10,048 nt of DNA from JBOGFI01 sp050743365. GTDB lineage: Bacteria > Actinomycetota > Acidimicrobiia > IMCC26256 > JACDBD01. Positions 1 through 6,477 of the stretch are shown here, piece by piece (the first letter of the stretch is position 1; each line of letters starts with the position of its first letter). Position numbers and translations under genes: made by a program. The stretch spans positions 1 through 10,048 of the forward strand of contig JBOGFI010000250.1 of the NCBI GenBank assembly GCA_050743365.1. The letters run 5' to 3'. The notes beneath the pieces were generated by a model. That model was given only the letters and a program-made list of their open reading frames with translations. It was not told where the DNA came from and did no database searches.

Positions 1-1825
1 CCTCATACCACGTCTTGGTGGCCACATCGTCCAGCCTGCCCACGAGCAGCGAATCGCCCGCCGGGGCGTTGTTCCAGGTCACCGACCCCTCGCTCCAGGA
101 GCTGTCGAGCACGCGCCGGAAGTCGCCGCCGTTGTTGGAGGCATCGGTGTTGTAGAGCCGCAGCTTGGCGCCCAGGATCCGCCGGTCGCCGATCCCCGCC
201 GGATCGAACTTCACCAGCAGGTCCGTCTTGGGGTCCGCGTCGACCCGCAGCGAGAACGATGACCCGAAGTTGGCATCCGGCTGGGTGGCATCGACATAGG
301 AATCCTCGGTCGCGACGAAGGTCAGCACCTCGTCCGGCGGCGCCGTCGTGGCGGTCGCGACCGTCGACGCCGCCGACGCGTTGCCGGCAAAGTCGACCGC
401 CACCACCCGGTAGCCGTAGCCGGTGCTCGGCACCACGCCGGTGTCGGTAAACAGCGGCAGCGAGGTCGTCGCGACCTGGGCGCCGTCGCGGAACACCCGA
501 TACTCGGCCACCCCGTCATCGTCGGCGCTCGCGCTCCAGGCCAGCTCCACCCGCCCGCCACCCATCGCCGTCGCCGTCAGGCCGCTCGGCGTGCTCGGCG
601 GCGTCGTATCGCCCACCGCACCGCCGATCGACCCCGTGAACTGCGCGTAGCGCTCCTGCCGAAACCCGGTGATCGTGTCAAAGTCCCCACCCACCGCCAA
701 TCGCGTGTCGCCATAGGTCGACAGCGCCGACACCCCATACCACGTCGGCGAGGTGTGCGGCAACTTCGGGTTCCAATCCCGCCGCAGCGCCCCCGTCGCC
801 GCGTCCAGCGCCACGATCTTCCGGCGCAGCTCACCCTCGAAGTAGTTGAAGTGCCCGCCCCCATACACGATCCCCCGCGACACCGCCAACGCCTGAAAAT
901 CCCCATCCGAGCTCTTGCGCCACCGCTGGCTGCCCGTGCTCGCATCCCACGCGTACAGGCTGTTGGCGCTCCCCCCCGCCGCCGCGTACACGGCGTCGTC
1001 CTTGACCGCCACCCCGAACACCCGCTGACCCGGATCCGGATGCCAATCTGGATCCACCTCACCGCTGACCGCATCAAGCGCGACCACGTTCCCGCGACTC
1101 AGCCCCGACACGCCGGCGAAGTCGCCGCCGGCGAAGATCCGATTCCCATCCGCCGAAACCGCCAGCGACCGCACCATCGCATCCGCCGCCGGCTGCCAAC
1201 CCGCGTCCAACGCCCCCGTCGTCGCGTCCACGGCCGCCAACCGCGTCCGCACCTCCACCCCCATCTTCGTGAACCCACCGCCCACATAGATCCGGCTCCC
1301 CGCCAGCGCCAGCCCACGCACACTTCCGTTCGGCGCCTTCGGACGCCACGTGCCGCTGACCGCACCGGTCGCCGCATCCAGCGCGACCAGCCGCGGACGC
1401 GACAGACCATCCGCCGTCGTGAACACCCCACCGGCATAGATCGTGCTCCCATCCGCCGACGCCAGCAACGCGTGCACCTCGCCATTGAGGCTGGGATCCC
1501 AGCCCTCAAGCGGCGCGCCCGTGGTCGCGTCAAAGGCGGCGATGTAGTTCCGCACCAGCACCCCCGGGCCCGCACCCCCATCCTCACGAACCTCGGTGAA
1601 ATTGCCGCCCAGAAACACCACATTGCCGACCTGAACGATCGCGTTCACCCGCCCATTCGCACCCCACGTCTCATCCGGCACATCATCCGGCAACCCCTGC
1701 GCCAACGGCACCAACACCGCAACCACCAACGCCGCGGCGACCACGCACGCCCCCAGCGCGCGGCCTCGGCGAGACAGACGGCCCAGCATGAACCTCAAAC
1801 GGGTCGGCAGACCCGCATCTTTCAT
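1..1825 (-). CDS. Secreted beta-propeller / FN3 / DNRLRE-domain protein (3' end beyond window)
   Basis: 608 codons stay open from an ATG at 1825 to the window edge; the stop lies outside. GGGAGG sits about 6 nt before the ATG. Residues 18-44 form a signal peptide (RR, then a hydrophobic core ending in AQG). Residues ~60-400 hold seven imperfect propeller blades of the delta-60 / PQQ-like type: a GGxF motif (73, 132, 182, 233, 323, 379; the fifth, near 284, is degenerate), then R..LVALDAATGA and WxP. Residues ~405-495 are a fibronectin type III domain (TPPSTPSGLTA ... YGYRVVAVDFAGN). Residues ~502-608 are an incomplete DNRLRE/CBM96-like domain (EDSYVDATQPDANFGSS, LLVKFD, AKLRLYN, SVTWNNAP). 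I infer an exported surface or extracellular protein, perhaps glycan-binding; no catalytic residues are apparent. It begins 19 nt after the antiporter stop, so it is probably the last or a late gene of that operon. Wobble use shifts from GGG/GCG/GTG-rich in the propeller to GCC/GTC/AAC-rich near the C-terminus. Confidence 0.9.
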   Translation of the reverse strand, partial: MKDAGLPTRLRFMLGRLSRRGRALGACVVAAALVVAVLVPLAQGLPDDVPDETWGANGRVNAIVQVGNVVFLGGNFTEVREDGGAGPGVLVRNYIAAFDATTGAPLEGWDPSLNGEVHALLASADGSTIYAGGVFTTADGLSRPRLVALDAATGAVSGTWRPKAPNGSVRGLALAGSRIYVGGGFTKMGVEVRTRLAAVDATTGALDAGWQPAADAMVRSLAVSADGNRIFAGGDFAGVSGLSRGNVVALDAVSGEVDPDWHPDPGQRVFGVAVKDDAVYAAAGGSANSLYAWDASTGSQRWRKSSDGDFQALAVSRGIVYGGGHFNYFEGELRRKIVALDAATGALRRDWNPKLPHTSPTWYGVSALSTYGDTRLAVGGDFDTITGFRQERYAQFTGSIGGAVGDTTPPSTPSGLTATAMGGGRVELAWSASADDDGVAEYRVFRDGAQVATTSLPLFTDTGVVPSTGYGYRVVAVDFAGNASAASTVATATTAPPDEVLTFVATEDSYVDATQPDANFGSSFSLRVDADPKTDLLVKFDPAGIGDRRILGAKLRLYNTDASNNGGDFRRVLDSSWSEGSVTWNNAPAGDSLLVGRLDDVATKTWYE

Positions 1826-1844
1826 GTCCCGCCTCCCACTGCGG

Positions 1845-3209
1845 CTAGGCAGGATTCCGCCCCTCGAGCACGCCTGCCCCAGCGTCCGGAGCCGCATCGA
1901 ACCGCGGCTTCACAGGCTTCAGGCCGAGCAGCGGCCGTCCGCTCTTCACGACCCTCTCCAGCCAGGACCCGGCGAGCAGGGACGTGACGACCGCGAGCAT
2001 AACGAGCACCACGTAGAACTGCTCGTCGATGATCCTCGCATCAAAGGCGACCGAGGCCAGCACGATCCCGGGGCCACCGCGAGCGTTCATCGCCACCGCT
2101 AGGTTCCCGGCGCCGAAGCGGGTATGCCCGGCGAGCCTCCCGCCCGCGTAGACGCTCAGCGACTTCACGGCGCAGGCGAACGCCAGGAAGGCGAGGAAGA
2201 ACAGCGGATTGAAGTCCTGGATCAGATCGAGCCGCAGCCCGACGATGGCGAAGTAGACGGGCACGAAGAAGGCGAAGGCGAAGCCCTTGATCGACTCTCG
2301 CGCCTTGTCTTGGTCCTCGCCGGCCACACCCACCACGATCCCGGCCACGAATGCCCCAAACAGGGGGGTGATGCCGGCGAACAGGCAGAGGCCGGTCAGC
2401 GCCAGCATCACAGTGAGCTGGAACGCGATGGGGTTGCGGCGGTGGAGGACGTTGTACGGCGAGTGCAGCACCCGCCGGAAGACCTTCGGCCCCAGCCACA
2501 ACAGGAGACCGAAGAAGGCGAGCGTCGCGAGCACGTGATAGCCCATGGAGAGGCCCGAGGCCGGGTCCATGCCGAAGAGCGCGGTGAGGCCGAAGCCGTC
2601 CCCCTGTTGCTGTTGCACCAGCCCGACTGCAACCGCGAGAACGACGTAGAGCGCCACGTCCTCGATCACCGCCGCCGTGAGGACGATGCGGGCGAACGCG
2701 GTCTCGAGGATGCCGAGGTCGAGCATGATGCGCGAGATCACCGGGATGCTCGTGACCGCGATGGCGATGGCGAACACGAGCAGGAAGGCGGTGCCGTTGC
2801 CCGCCGTGCCCTCGAAGCTGGACAGATCGACGAACTGCAGGACCGCAAGGCCCAACACGAAGGGCAGCACGGTGCCGCTCAGCGTGATGAGCGAGGCGGT
2901 CTTTCGCTCGCCGCGATGGAACACGCCGCGCAGCTCGGCGCCCGCCGCGAACATGAGCAGGAACAGCCCGAGCTGGTAGACGGCGCCCAGCACTGGCGCC
3001 GTGGGGCCGGAATCGGGAAACACATGAGCCTGCAGATCGGGCAGCAGGGCGCCGAAGATCGTCGGCCCAAGGAGGAGCCCCCCCAGGATCTCCCCGATGA
3101 CCGGCGGCTGCCTGAACCGGGCGAAGAGGTAGCCGCAGACGTGGGCGGCGACCAAGAGAAGCCCTAGGGCCAGAAGGATGTGGGCGATGTCGACCGTGGT
3201 GAGGGACAC
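1845..3209 (-). CDS. Cation:proton antiporter, CPA2 (Kef/NapA-like) membrane domain only
   Basis: A 454-residue polytopic membrane protein with about 12 hydrophobic segments. Family landmarks are RFRQPPVIGEILGGLLLGPT (31-50), TSIPVISRIMLDLGIL (153-168), an acidic pair E183-D184 in VIEDVALYVV at the position of the CPA2 ion-binding pair, FFVPVYFAIVGLRLDL (314-329) and MNARGGPGIVLAS (374-386). It should exchange Na+ or K+ for protons across the cytoplasmic membrane; the ion cannot be read from the sequence. There is no TrkA-N/RCK domain; KefB/KefC carry one, so glutathione- or nucleotide-gated control of that type is unlikely. I chose GTG at 3209 because VSLTTVDIAHILLALG begins the first membrane helix; the frame is open further upstream but only inside sat. 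No good Shine-Dalgarno precedes it and sat ends 11 nt earlier, which suggests translational reinitiation. The ED pair differs from the usual DD. Confidence 0.94.
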   Translation of the reverse strand: MSLTTVDIAHILLALGLLLVAAHVCGYLFARFRQPPVIGEILGGLLLGPTIFGALLPDLQAHVFPDSGPTAPVLGAVYQLGLFLLMFAAGAELRGVFHRGERKTASLITLSGTVLPFVLGLAVLQFVDLSSFEGTAGNGTAFLLVFAIAIAVTSIPVISRIMLDLGILETAFARIVLTAAVIEDVALYVVLAVAVGLVQQQQGDGFGLTALFGMDPASGLSMGYHVLATLAFFGLLLWLGPKVFRRVLHSPYNVLHRRNPIAFQLTVMLALTGLCLFAGITPLFGAFVAGIVVGVAGEDQDKARESIKGFAFAFFVPVYFAIVGLRLDLIQDFNPLFFLAFLAFACAVKSLSVYAGGRLAGHTRFGAGNLAVAMNARGGPGIVLASVAFDARIIDEQFYVVLVMLAVVTSLLAGSWLERVVKSGRPLLGLKPVKPRFDAAPDAGAGVLEGRNPA

Positions 3210-3220
3210 GGCGCGGCCGA

Positions 3221-4381
3221 TCAGGAGTGCGACGCGATGCGTCCCCGGGACCGACGTGCGGCGATCAGCATGTCGGCCACCTCGGGGCGGGAGAACTCCG
3301 CCGGCGGCCGCTCGCCGTGCGCCAGCAGCTCCCGCACGCGGGTGCCCGACAGCAGCACGCGCTGGCCGTCGTCGTGCGGGCACGTCTTCGCGGTCGCCAT
3401 CTGCTCGCAGGCGTGGCACCAGAAGGCGTGCTCGAACATGATCGGCTCGATGCCGAGCTCGCCGTCGTGGAAGACGTCGAAGATGCGCTGTGCGTCGTAC
3501 GGCCCGTAATAGGGCGCGACGCCGGCATGGTCCCTCCCCACGATGAAGTGCGAGCAGCCGTAGTTCTTCCGGCAGATCGCGTGCCAGATGGCCTCACGGG
3601 GTCCGGCGTACCGCATGGCCGCCGGGAAGGTGGCCAGCACGACGCGGTCGCGAGGGTAGTAGCGCTCCATCAGGATGCGGTAGCACTCGACCCGCGTCTC
3701 GGCCGGGATGTCGTCCGCCTTGGTCTCACCGACGAGCGGATGGAGCAACAGGCCGTCGACCGTCTCCAGCGCGCCCTTCGTCAGGTACTCGTGCGCGCGG
3801 TGGATCGGGTTGCGCGTCTGGAAGCCGACGACCCGTCGCCACCCGCGCTCGGCGAACGCGCGCCTGGTCTCGAGGGGGTCGAGCGCGAGCTCGGGGAACA
3901 GGGCCGGCATGCGCTCGAAGACGCTGACGGGACCGGAGACGTAGAGCCGTCGCTGCCCGTATACGCGCGCCACCCCGGGGTGGTTGGCGTCCATCGTCCC
4001 GAAGCACCGCTCGGCCTCCGCGAGCTTGTCGTACACGAAGACGTCCTCGACGTCGAGCACCGCGACCGGGCGCCCCTCGCCGTCGACGAGCGCGAGGCGA
4101 TCGCCACGCGGCACGCGGTCGATGTCCAGGCACACCGGCAATGCCCATGGCAGCCCGTTCTCGAGCCGCATCTCCTCGAGCACGCGCTCGTAGTCCCGAA
4201 CGCCCATGAACCCCTGAAGGGGTGACAGCGCTCCGCTGGCCAGCATGTCGAGGTCGGCCAGCCCTCGCTCGCTCAGGCGCGCCGAATCCAGGCGCTCCAG
4301 TCCCTCCGGGCGCTCGCCCGTGCAGTCGATCAGCTGCCCCCCGTGAGGGATGACCAGCGGCTCGGTCGCGACCAGGCTCAT
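3221..4381 (-). CDS. sat: Sulfate adenylyltransferase (ATP sulfurylase, Sat type)
   Basis: 386 residues, near the usual length of the monofunctional Sat/MET3-type enzyme. It makes adenosine 5'-phosphosulfate (APS) and pyrophosphate from ATP and sulfate in the cytoplasm. Diagnostic motifs are QTRNPIHRAHE (188-198), which carries the HxxH nucleotide-binding signature, GRDHAG (282-287) and SGTRVRELL (345-353). LSPLQGFMG (52-60) is the conserved N-terminal motif. A cluster C322-x2-C325-x8-C334-P-H336 resembles the zinc site described for the Thermus thermophilus enzyme. The ATG overlaps the cysC stop as ATGA, and an AGGTGG lies just upstream inside cysC, so the two are translationally coupled. 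With CysC it forms a complete sulfate-to-PAPS module that does not need CysD/CysN. No C-terminal APS kinase domain is fused; that activity is the separate upstream gene. Confidence 0.98.
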   Translation of the reverse strand: MSLVATEPLVIPHGGQLIDCTGERPEGLERLDSARLSERGLADLDMLASGALSPLQGFMGVRDYERVLEEMRLENGLPWALPVCLDIDRVPRGDRLALVDGEGRPVAVLDVEDVFVYDKLAEAERCFGTMDANHPGVARVYGQRRLYVSGPVSVFERMPALFPELALDPLETRRAFAERGWRRVVGFQTRNPIHRAHEYLTKGALETVDGLLLHPLVGETKADDIPAETRVECYRILMERYYPRDRVVLATFPAAMRYAGPREAIWHAICRKNYGCSHFIVGRDHAGVAPYYGPYDAQRIFDVFHDGELGIEPIMFEHAFWCHACEQMATAKTCPHDDGQRVLLSGTRVRELLAHGERPPAEFSRPEVADMLIAARRSRGRIASHS

Positions 4382-4935
4382 GCCGCCACCTCAGCTTGCA
4401 CGAGCCCGAGCTGCGCGAGCCTGTCGAGCATCCGGCGAGCGCTGGTGAGTGGATCCTCGGCAGCGGTGTCCAGTACGAGGTCGGGGCTGTCGGGCGGCTC
4501 GTACGGGTCCGAGACCCCGGTGAAGTTGGGGATCTGTCCCGCCAAGGCCCGTTCATAGAGGCCCTTGGGGTCGCGCCGCGCGCACTCGTCGAGCGACGCG
4601 CGCACGTGGACCTCGACGAAGGGGCCGAACTGCTCCACCATCGCGCGCGACCGCTGCCGCGTCTCCTGGTACGGAGAGATGGACGAGACGAGTACGGCGG
4701 CGCCATGGCGCGTGAGGCGAGAGGCGATCCATCCGATGCGCTCGACGTTGGCGTCGCGGTCGCGCTTCGAGAAGCCGAGCCCGTTCGAGAGGTGGGTGCG
4801 GACCACGTCGCCGTCGAGGTGCTCGACGAGATGGCCCCGGCGCTCGAGCTCCGCGCCGACGAGACCGGCAATCGTCGTCTTGCCGGCGCCCGAGAGTCCC
4901 GTGAGCCAGACGGTGAAGCCCCGATCCATGGTCAT
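4378..4935 (-). CDS. cysC: Adenylyl-sulfate kinase (APS kinase)
   Basis: 185 residues, a normal length for CysC. It phosphorylates APS at the 3' position with ATP to give PAPS, the donor for PAPS reductase or sulfotransferases. Visible motifs are the P-loop GLSGAGKT (13-20), LDGDVVR (40-46), FSKRDRDANVERIG (55-68), the ISPYQETRQRSR segment around 106-117, and the KGLYERA ... IPNFTGVSDPYEPP stretch that contacts APS. The ATG at 4935 is preceded by AGGGA with 5-nt spacing; a second in-frame ATG two codons later (4929) has poorer spacing. It is the first gene of the minus-strand cluster, is divergent from the PKD genes, and overlaps sat by 4 nt. cysC upstream of sat, without cysH or cysDN in view, does not show whether PAPS serves assimilation or sulfation. 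Confidence 0.97.
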   Translation of the reverse strand: MTMDRGFTVWLTGLSGAGKTTIAGLVGAELERRGHLVEHLDGDVVRTHLSNGLGFSKRDRDANVERIGWIASRLTRHGAAVLVSSISPYQETRQRSRAMVEQFGPFVEVHVRASLDECARRDPKGLYERALAGQIPNFTGVSDPYEPPDSPDLVLDTAAEDPLTSARRMLDRLAQLGLVQAEVAA

Positions 4936-5149
4936 AGCCGTCCCTGTCTAGTGATGAACCCGTCCGAGCGGGCGCCCTTTGCGGTCACGCCTACCTAACG
5001 ACGACGAGGCGCCGGAACTCGCGGACGTCCTCTGCTGCGTGCGTCAACGGCTCCCCAGGCTGCGCCGAATTTCCTACCCGCGCGCGCAAGCAAGGCCCCC
5101 TCCCGTCCGTTTGTGCAGAGACCCCGACCGAGCCTTCAGGGAGCCCCCC
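4936..5149. promoter_or_regulatory. Divergent intergenic region between cysC and the first PKD gene
   Basis: This 214-bp gap must hold the promoter of the minus-strand cysC operon and that of the plus-strand PKD genes. I see no convincing -35/-10 pair for either. On the minus strand, TTGACG at 5047-5042 has no acceptable -10 at 16-18 nt. On the plus strand, GGAAC at 5014-5018 resembles an ECF-sigma -35, but the nearest CGTC lies too far downstream (23 nt). No SAM riboswitch motif is recognisable upstream of cysC. The plus-strand portion from 5067 carries the blocks shared with the leader of the second PKD gene, annotated separately. Confidence 0.6.
5067..5137 (+). promoter_or_regulatory. Conserved leader element, copy 1 (upstream of the 3-repeat PKD gene)
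   Basis: Four blocks occur here that also precede the second PKD gene in the same order: GAATTTC (5067-5073), 14 nt, AAGCAAGGCCC (5088-5098), 9 nt, CGTTT (5108-5112), 14 nt, ACCGAGCCTTC (5127-5137). In copy 2 the gaps are 14, 9 and 17 nt. AAGGC and GCCTT at the two ends can pair into a closing stem, and GTTT/AGAC can form an inner hairpin. The last block ends directly at the AGGGAG ribosome binding site, so a folded RNA could control translation. It may be a promoter plus structured 5' UTR, or only residual homology from the gene duplication. I do not recognise it as a known riboswitch class. Confidence 0.4.
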
Positions 5150-6097
5150 TTGGCGACTGGTTCTCAGCGCAGATGGATCCGCGTCGTCGCTCGTAAGCGC
5201 GCGCCGGATGGCGCGCCACACCGGCGGCGGCGGTGGAGGCGCTCCGCCGCTCGGGCGTTCGTCGTCGTGCTCGCGCTGGTGGCGGTGCAGGGCGCGCTGG
5301 CGGCGCCGCCCGCCCCGGACTTCACGATCTCCCCGGCGGTGCCGCAGATCGATGAGGCCGTGACCTTCACGTCCGCGGCGACGGATCCGGACGGCGACGC
5401 CGTGGCGGTCGAGTGGGACTTCCAGGACGACGGCACCTTCGACGCCGTCGGCGACAGCGCTCAGCATTCCTACTCCACGTCTGGAGACAAGACCGTGCGG
5501 ATGCGCGTGACCGACGTCAACAGCGAGGTCGCCGAGAGGACCAAGACGCTGAGGGTCAACGCCCCGCCGAGGGCTGCCATCAGCTTCTCGCCCGAAATGC
5601 CGACCGTGGGGGACCAGCTCGACTTCGACGGCTCGGGGTCGGGAGACCGCGACGGGTCGATCGCGGCTTACGAGTGGGACCTCGACGACGACGGCCAGTT
5701 CGACCACGTCACCGGACCAATCACGACGCGCTCCTTTGACACGGCCGGCGACAAGACCGTCGGGCTGCGCGTCACCGACTCCGACGGGGCCACGGCCCTC
5801 GCCACCCGGAGGGTACTCGTCAACGCGCCGCCGACCGCGGACTTCGCGTTCGGTCCGGGCTTGCCGGAGGTCGGCCAGCAGGTGCGCTTCGACGGCGCCA
5901 GCTCCAGCGACCCCGACGACACGATCGAAGGGTACGACTGGGACCTCGACAACGACGGGACGTTCGAGGCCCAGGGCCCGACCGTCTTGCACGCCTTCGC
6001 CAGCGCCGGCGAGAAGACCGTCAGACTGCTGGTCACCGACGCCTACGGCAGAACCGACACGAAGACCCAGACGCTGCGACGGGTGAAGCCGCGCTGA
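5150..6097 (+). CDS. Secreted PKD-repeat protein, short paralogue (3 repeats)
   Basis: 315 residues. I start it at TTG 5150 because AGGGAG lies 6 nt upstream and because it aligns with the GTG start of the larger paralogue; the frame is open further upstream, but that part has no counterpart there. An Arg-rich n-region (RRRRWRR, 25-31) and hydrophobic core (AFVVVLALVAVQGALAA) form a signal peptide, cut near residue 51. Three PKD (Ig-like) domains follow at about 53-138, 139-226 and 227-310, each with a SPxxPxVGxxVxFDG strand, a YxWDLDxDGxF acidic loop and KTVxLRVTD. These correspond one to one with repeats 1-3 of the downstream gene. It then ends abruptly at TLRRVKPR, with no Pro-rich stalk and no Cys-containing C-terminal domain. 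The role is presumably extracellular adhesion or a structural spacer; no catalytic part is visible. It may be a decayed copy. Confidence 0.88.
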   Translation: MATGSQRRWIRVVARKRAPDGAPHRRRRWRRSAARAFVVVLALVAVQGALAAPPAPDFTISPAVPQIDEAVTFTSAATDPDGDAVAVEWDFQDDGTFDAVGDSAQHSYSTSGDKTVRMRVTDVNSEVAERTKTLRVNAPPRAAISFSPEMPTVGDQLDFDGSGSGDRDGSIAAYEWDLDDDGQFDHVTGPITTRSFDTAGDKTVGLRVTDSDGATALATRRVLVNAPPTADFAFGPGLPEVGQQVRFDGASSSDPDDTIEGYDWDLDNDGTFEAQGPTVLHAFASAGEKTVRLLVTDAYGRTDTKTQTLRRVKPR

Positions 6098-6477
6098 CCA
6101 GGATCATGATCGAGGAGAAGGCCACATAGATCAGTCCCACGGGGTCCACGGAAACGGATAGGGTCGAACGGGGACCGCGGTGGCTTCAGCTCATGACCTG
6201 GGACAGACCTCAGGCTCGACTCCAGCTCGAGTCTTTGAATTTCGTTTCTCCAGCCGGAAGCAAGGCCCGCTCGCGGGCGTTTCTTGGAGAGAAGACCTAA
6301 CCGAGCCTTCGCGTGGTCGCCAGACAGGGCTCGCGTTCAGAGGCGACGACAGCTAGGTGATGAGCGCCGACGATAACGATCAGACGAGACAGACCACCAG
6401 CCCGTCCTTCGAGGGATGTCGATCAACGGCGGAGGCGGCGCTTGGTGCCGCCGTCCTGACTACAGGGAGCCCCACGC
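6098..6477. other. 380-bp intergenic region between the two PKD genes
   Basis: No gene is supported here. The first ~30 nt around the stop of the short PKD gene resemble part of the C-terminal-domain coding sequence of the large one. A small inverted repeat (GACTC 6218-6222, GAGTC 6229-6233) followed by TTTGAATTTCGTTT could be a weak terminator, but its stem is only 5 bp. The conserved leader element occupies 6237-6310. A segment of about 150 nt (6311-6459) that is absent from the first gene's leader then separates it from the ribosome binding site (AGGGAG 6464-6469). Near its end, ACGGCGG (6426-6432) or GGCGGC (6434-6439) can each pair with the same GCCGCCGT (6447-6454), giving two mutually exclusive hairpins just before the ribosome binding site. 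Confidence 0.6.
6237..6310 (+). promoter_or_regulatory. Conserved leader element, copy 2 (upstream of the 10-repeat PKD gene)
   Basis: It contains GAATTTC (6237-6243), AAGCAAGGCCC (6258-6268), CGTTT (6278-6282) and ACCGAGCCTTC (6300-6310), with the same order and almost the same spacing as copy 1. GCCCG-CTCG-CGGGC (6265-6278) forms a tight hairpin that copy 1 lacks, and TCTT/AAGA can form a second one where copy 1 has GTTT/AGAC. AAGGC and GCCTT can close the whole structure. Unlike copy 1, this one is about 150 nt away from its ribosome binding site. Whether it acts as DNA (promoter or operator) or RNA is undetermined. Confidence 0.4.

Noticed and set aside
1728..1825. Lipoprotein or Tat signal in the propeller protein (LGAC at 24-27, SRRGR at 18-22)
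   Set aside because: The Cys lies before the hydrophobic core rather than after it, and the twin Arg lacks the following F/L-K pattern; an ordinary Sec signal fits better.
755..1987. A 410-codon plus-strand frame over the propeller gene and antiporter end
   Set aside because: Its Arg/His/Pro-rich translation has no recognisable domain and it lies antisense to two genes with clear domain structure.
3210..3419. Upstream extension of the antiporter frame into sat
   Set aside because: The extra residues are Arg/Ala/Gly-rich out-of-frame sat sequence; the antiporter family homology starts at the first membrane helix after GTG 3209.
4979..5149. Upstream extension of the short PKD gene to a TTG at 4979
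   Set aside because: The added 57 residues have no counterpart in the paralogue, lack a ribosome binding site, would bury the signal peptide, and run through the conserved leader element.
4936..5149. SAM or other sulfur-related riboswitch, or a poly-Cys attenuator, upstream of cysC
   Set aside because: No conserved SAM-riboswitch core is visible on the minus strand, and the only small frame there has no Cys codons. The LCCV reading is on the opposite strand.
6098..6200. A membrane-like peptide on the minus strand after the short PKD gene (DPVGLIYVAFSSIMILV)
   Set aside because: It is only about 20 residues, no longer frame or domain supports it, and it competes with the simpler explanation of decayed PKD tail sequence.
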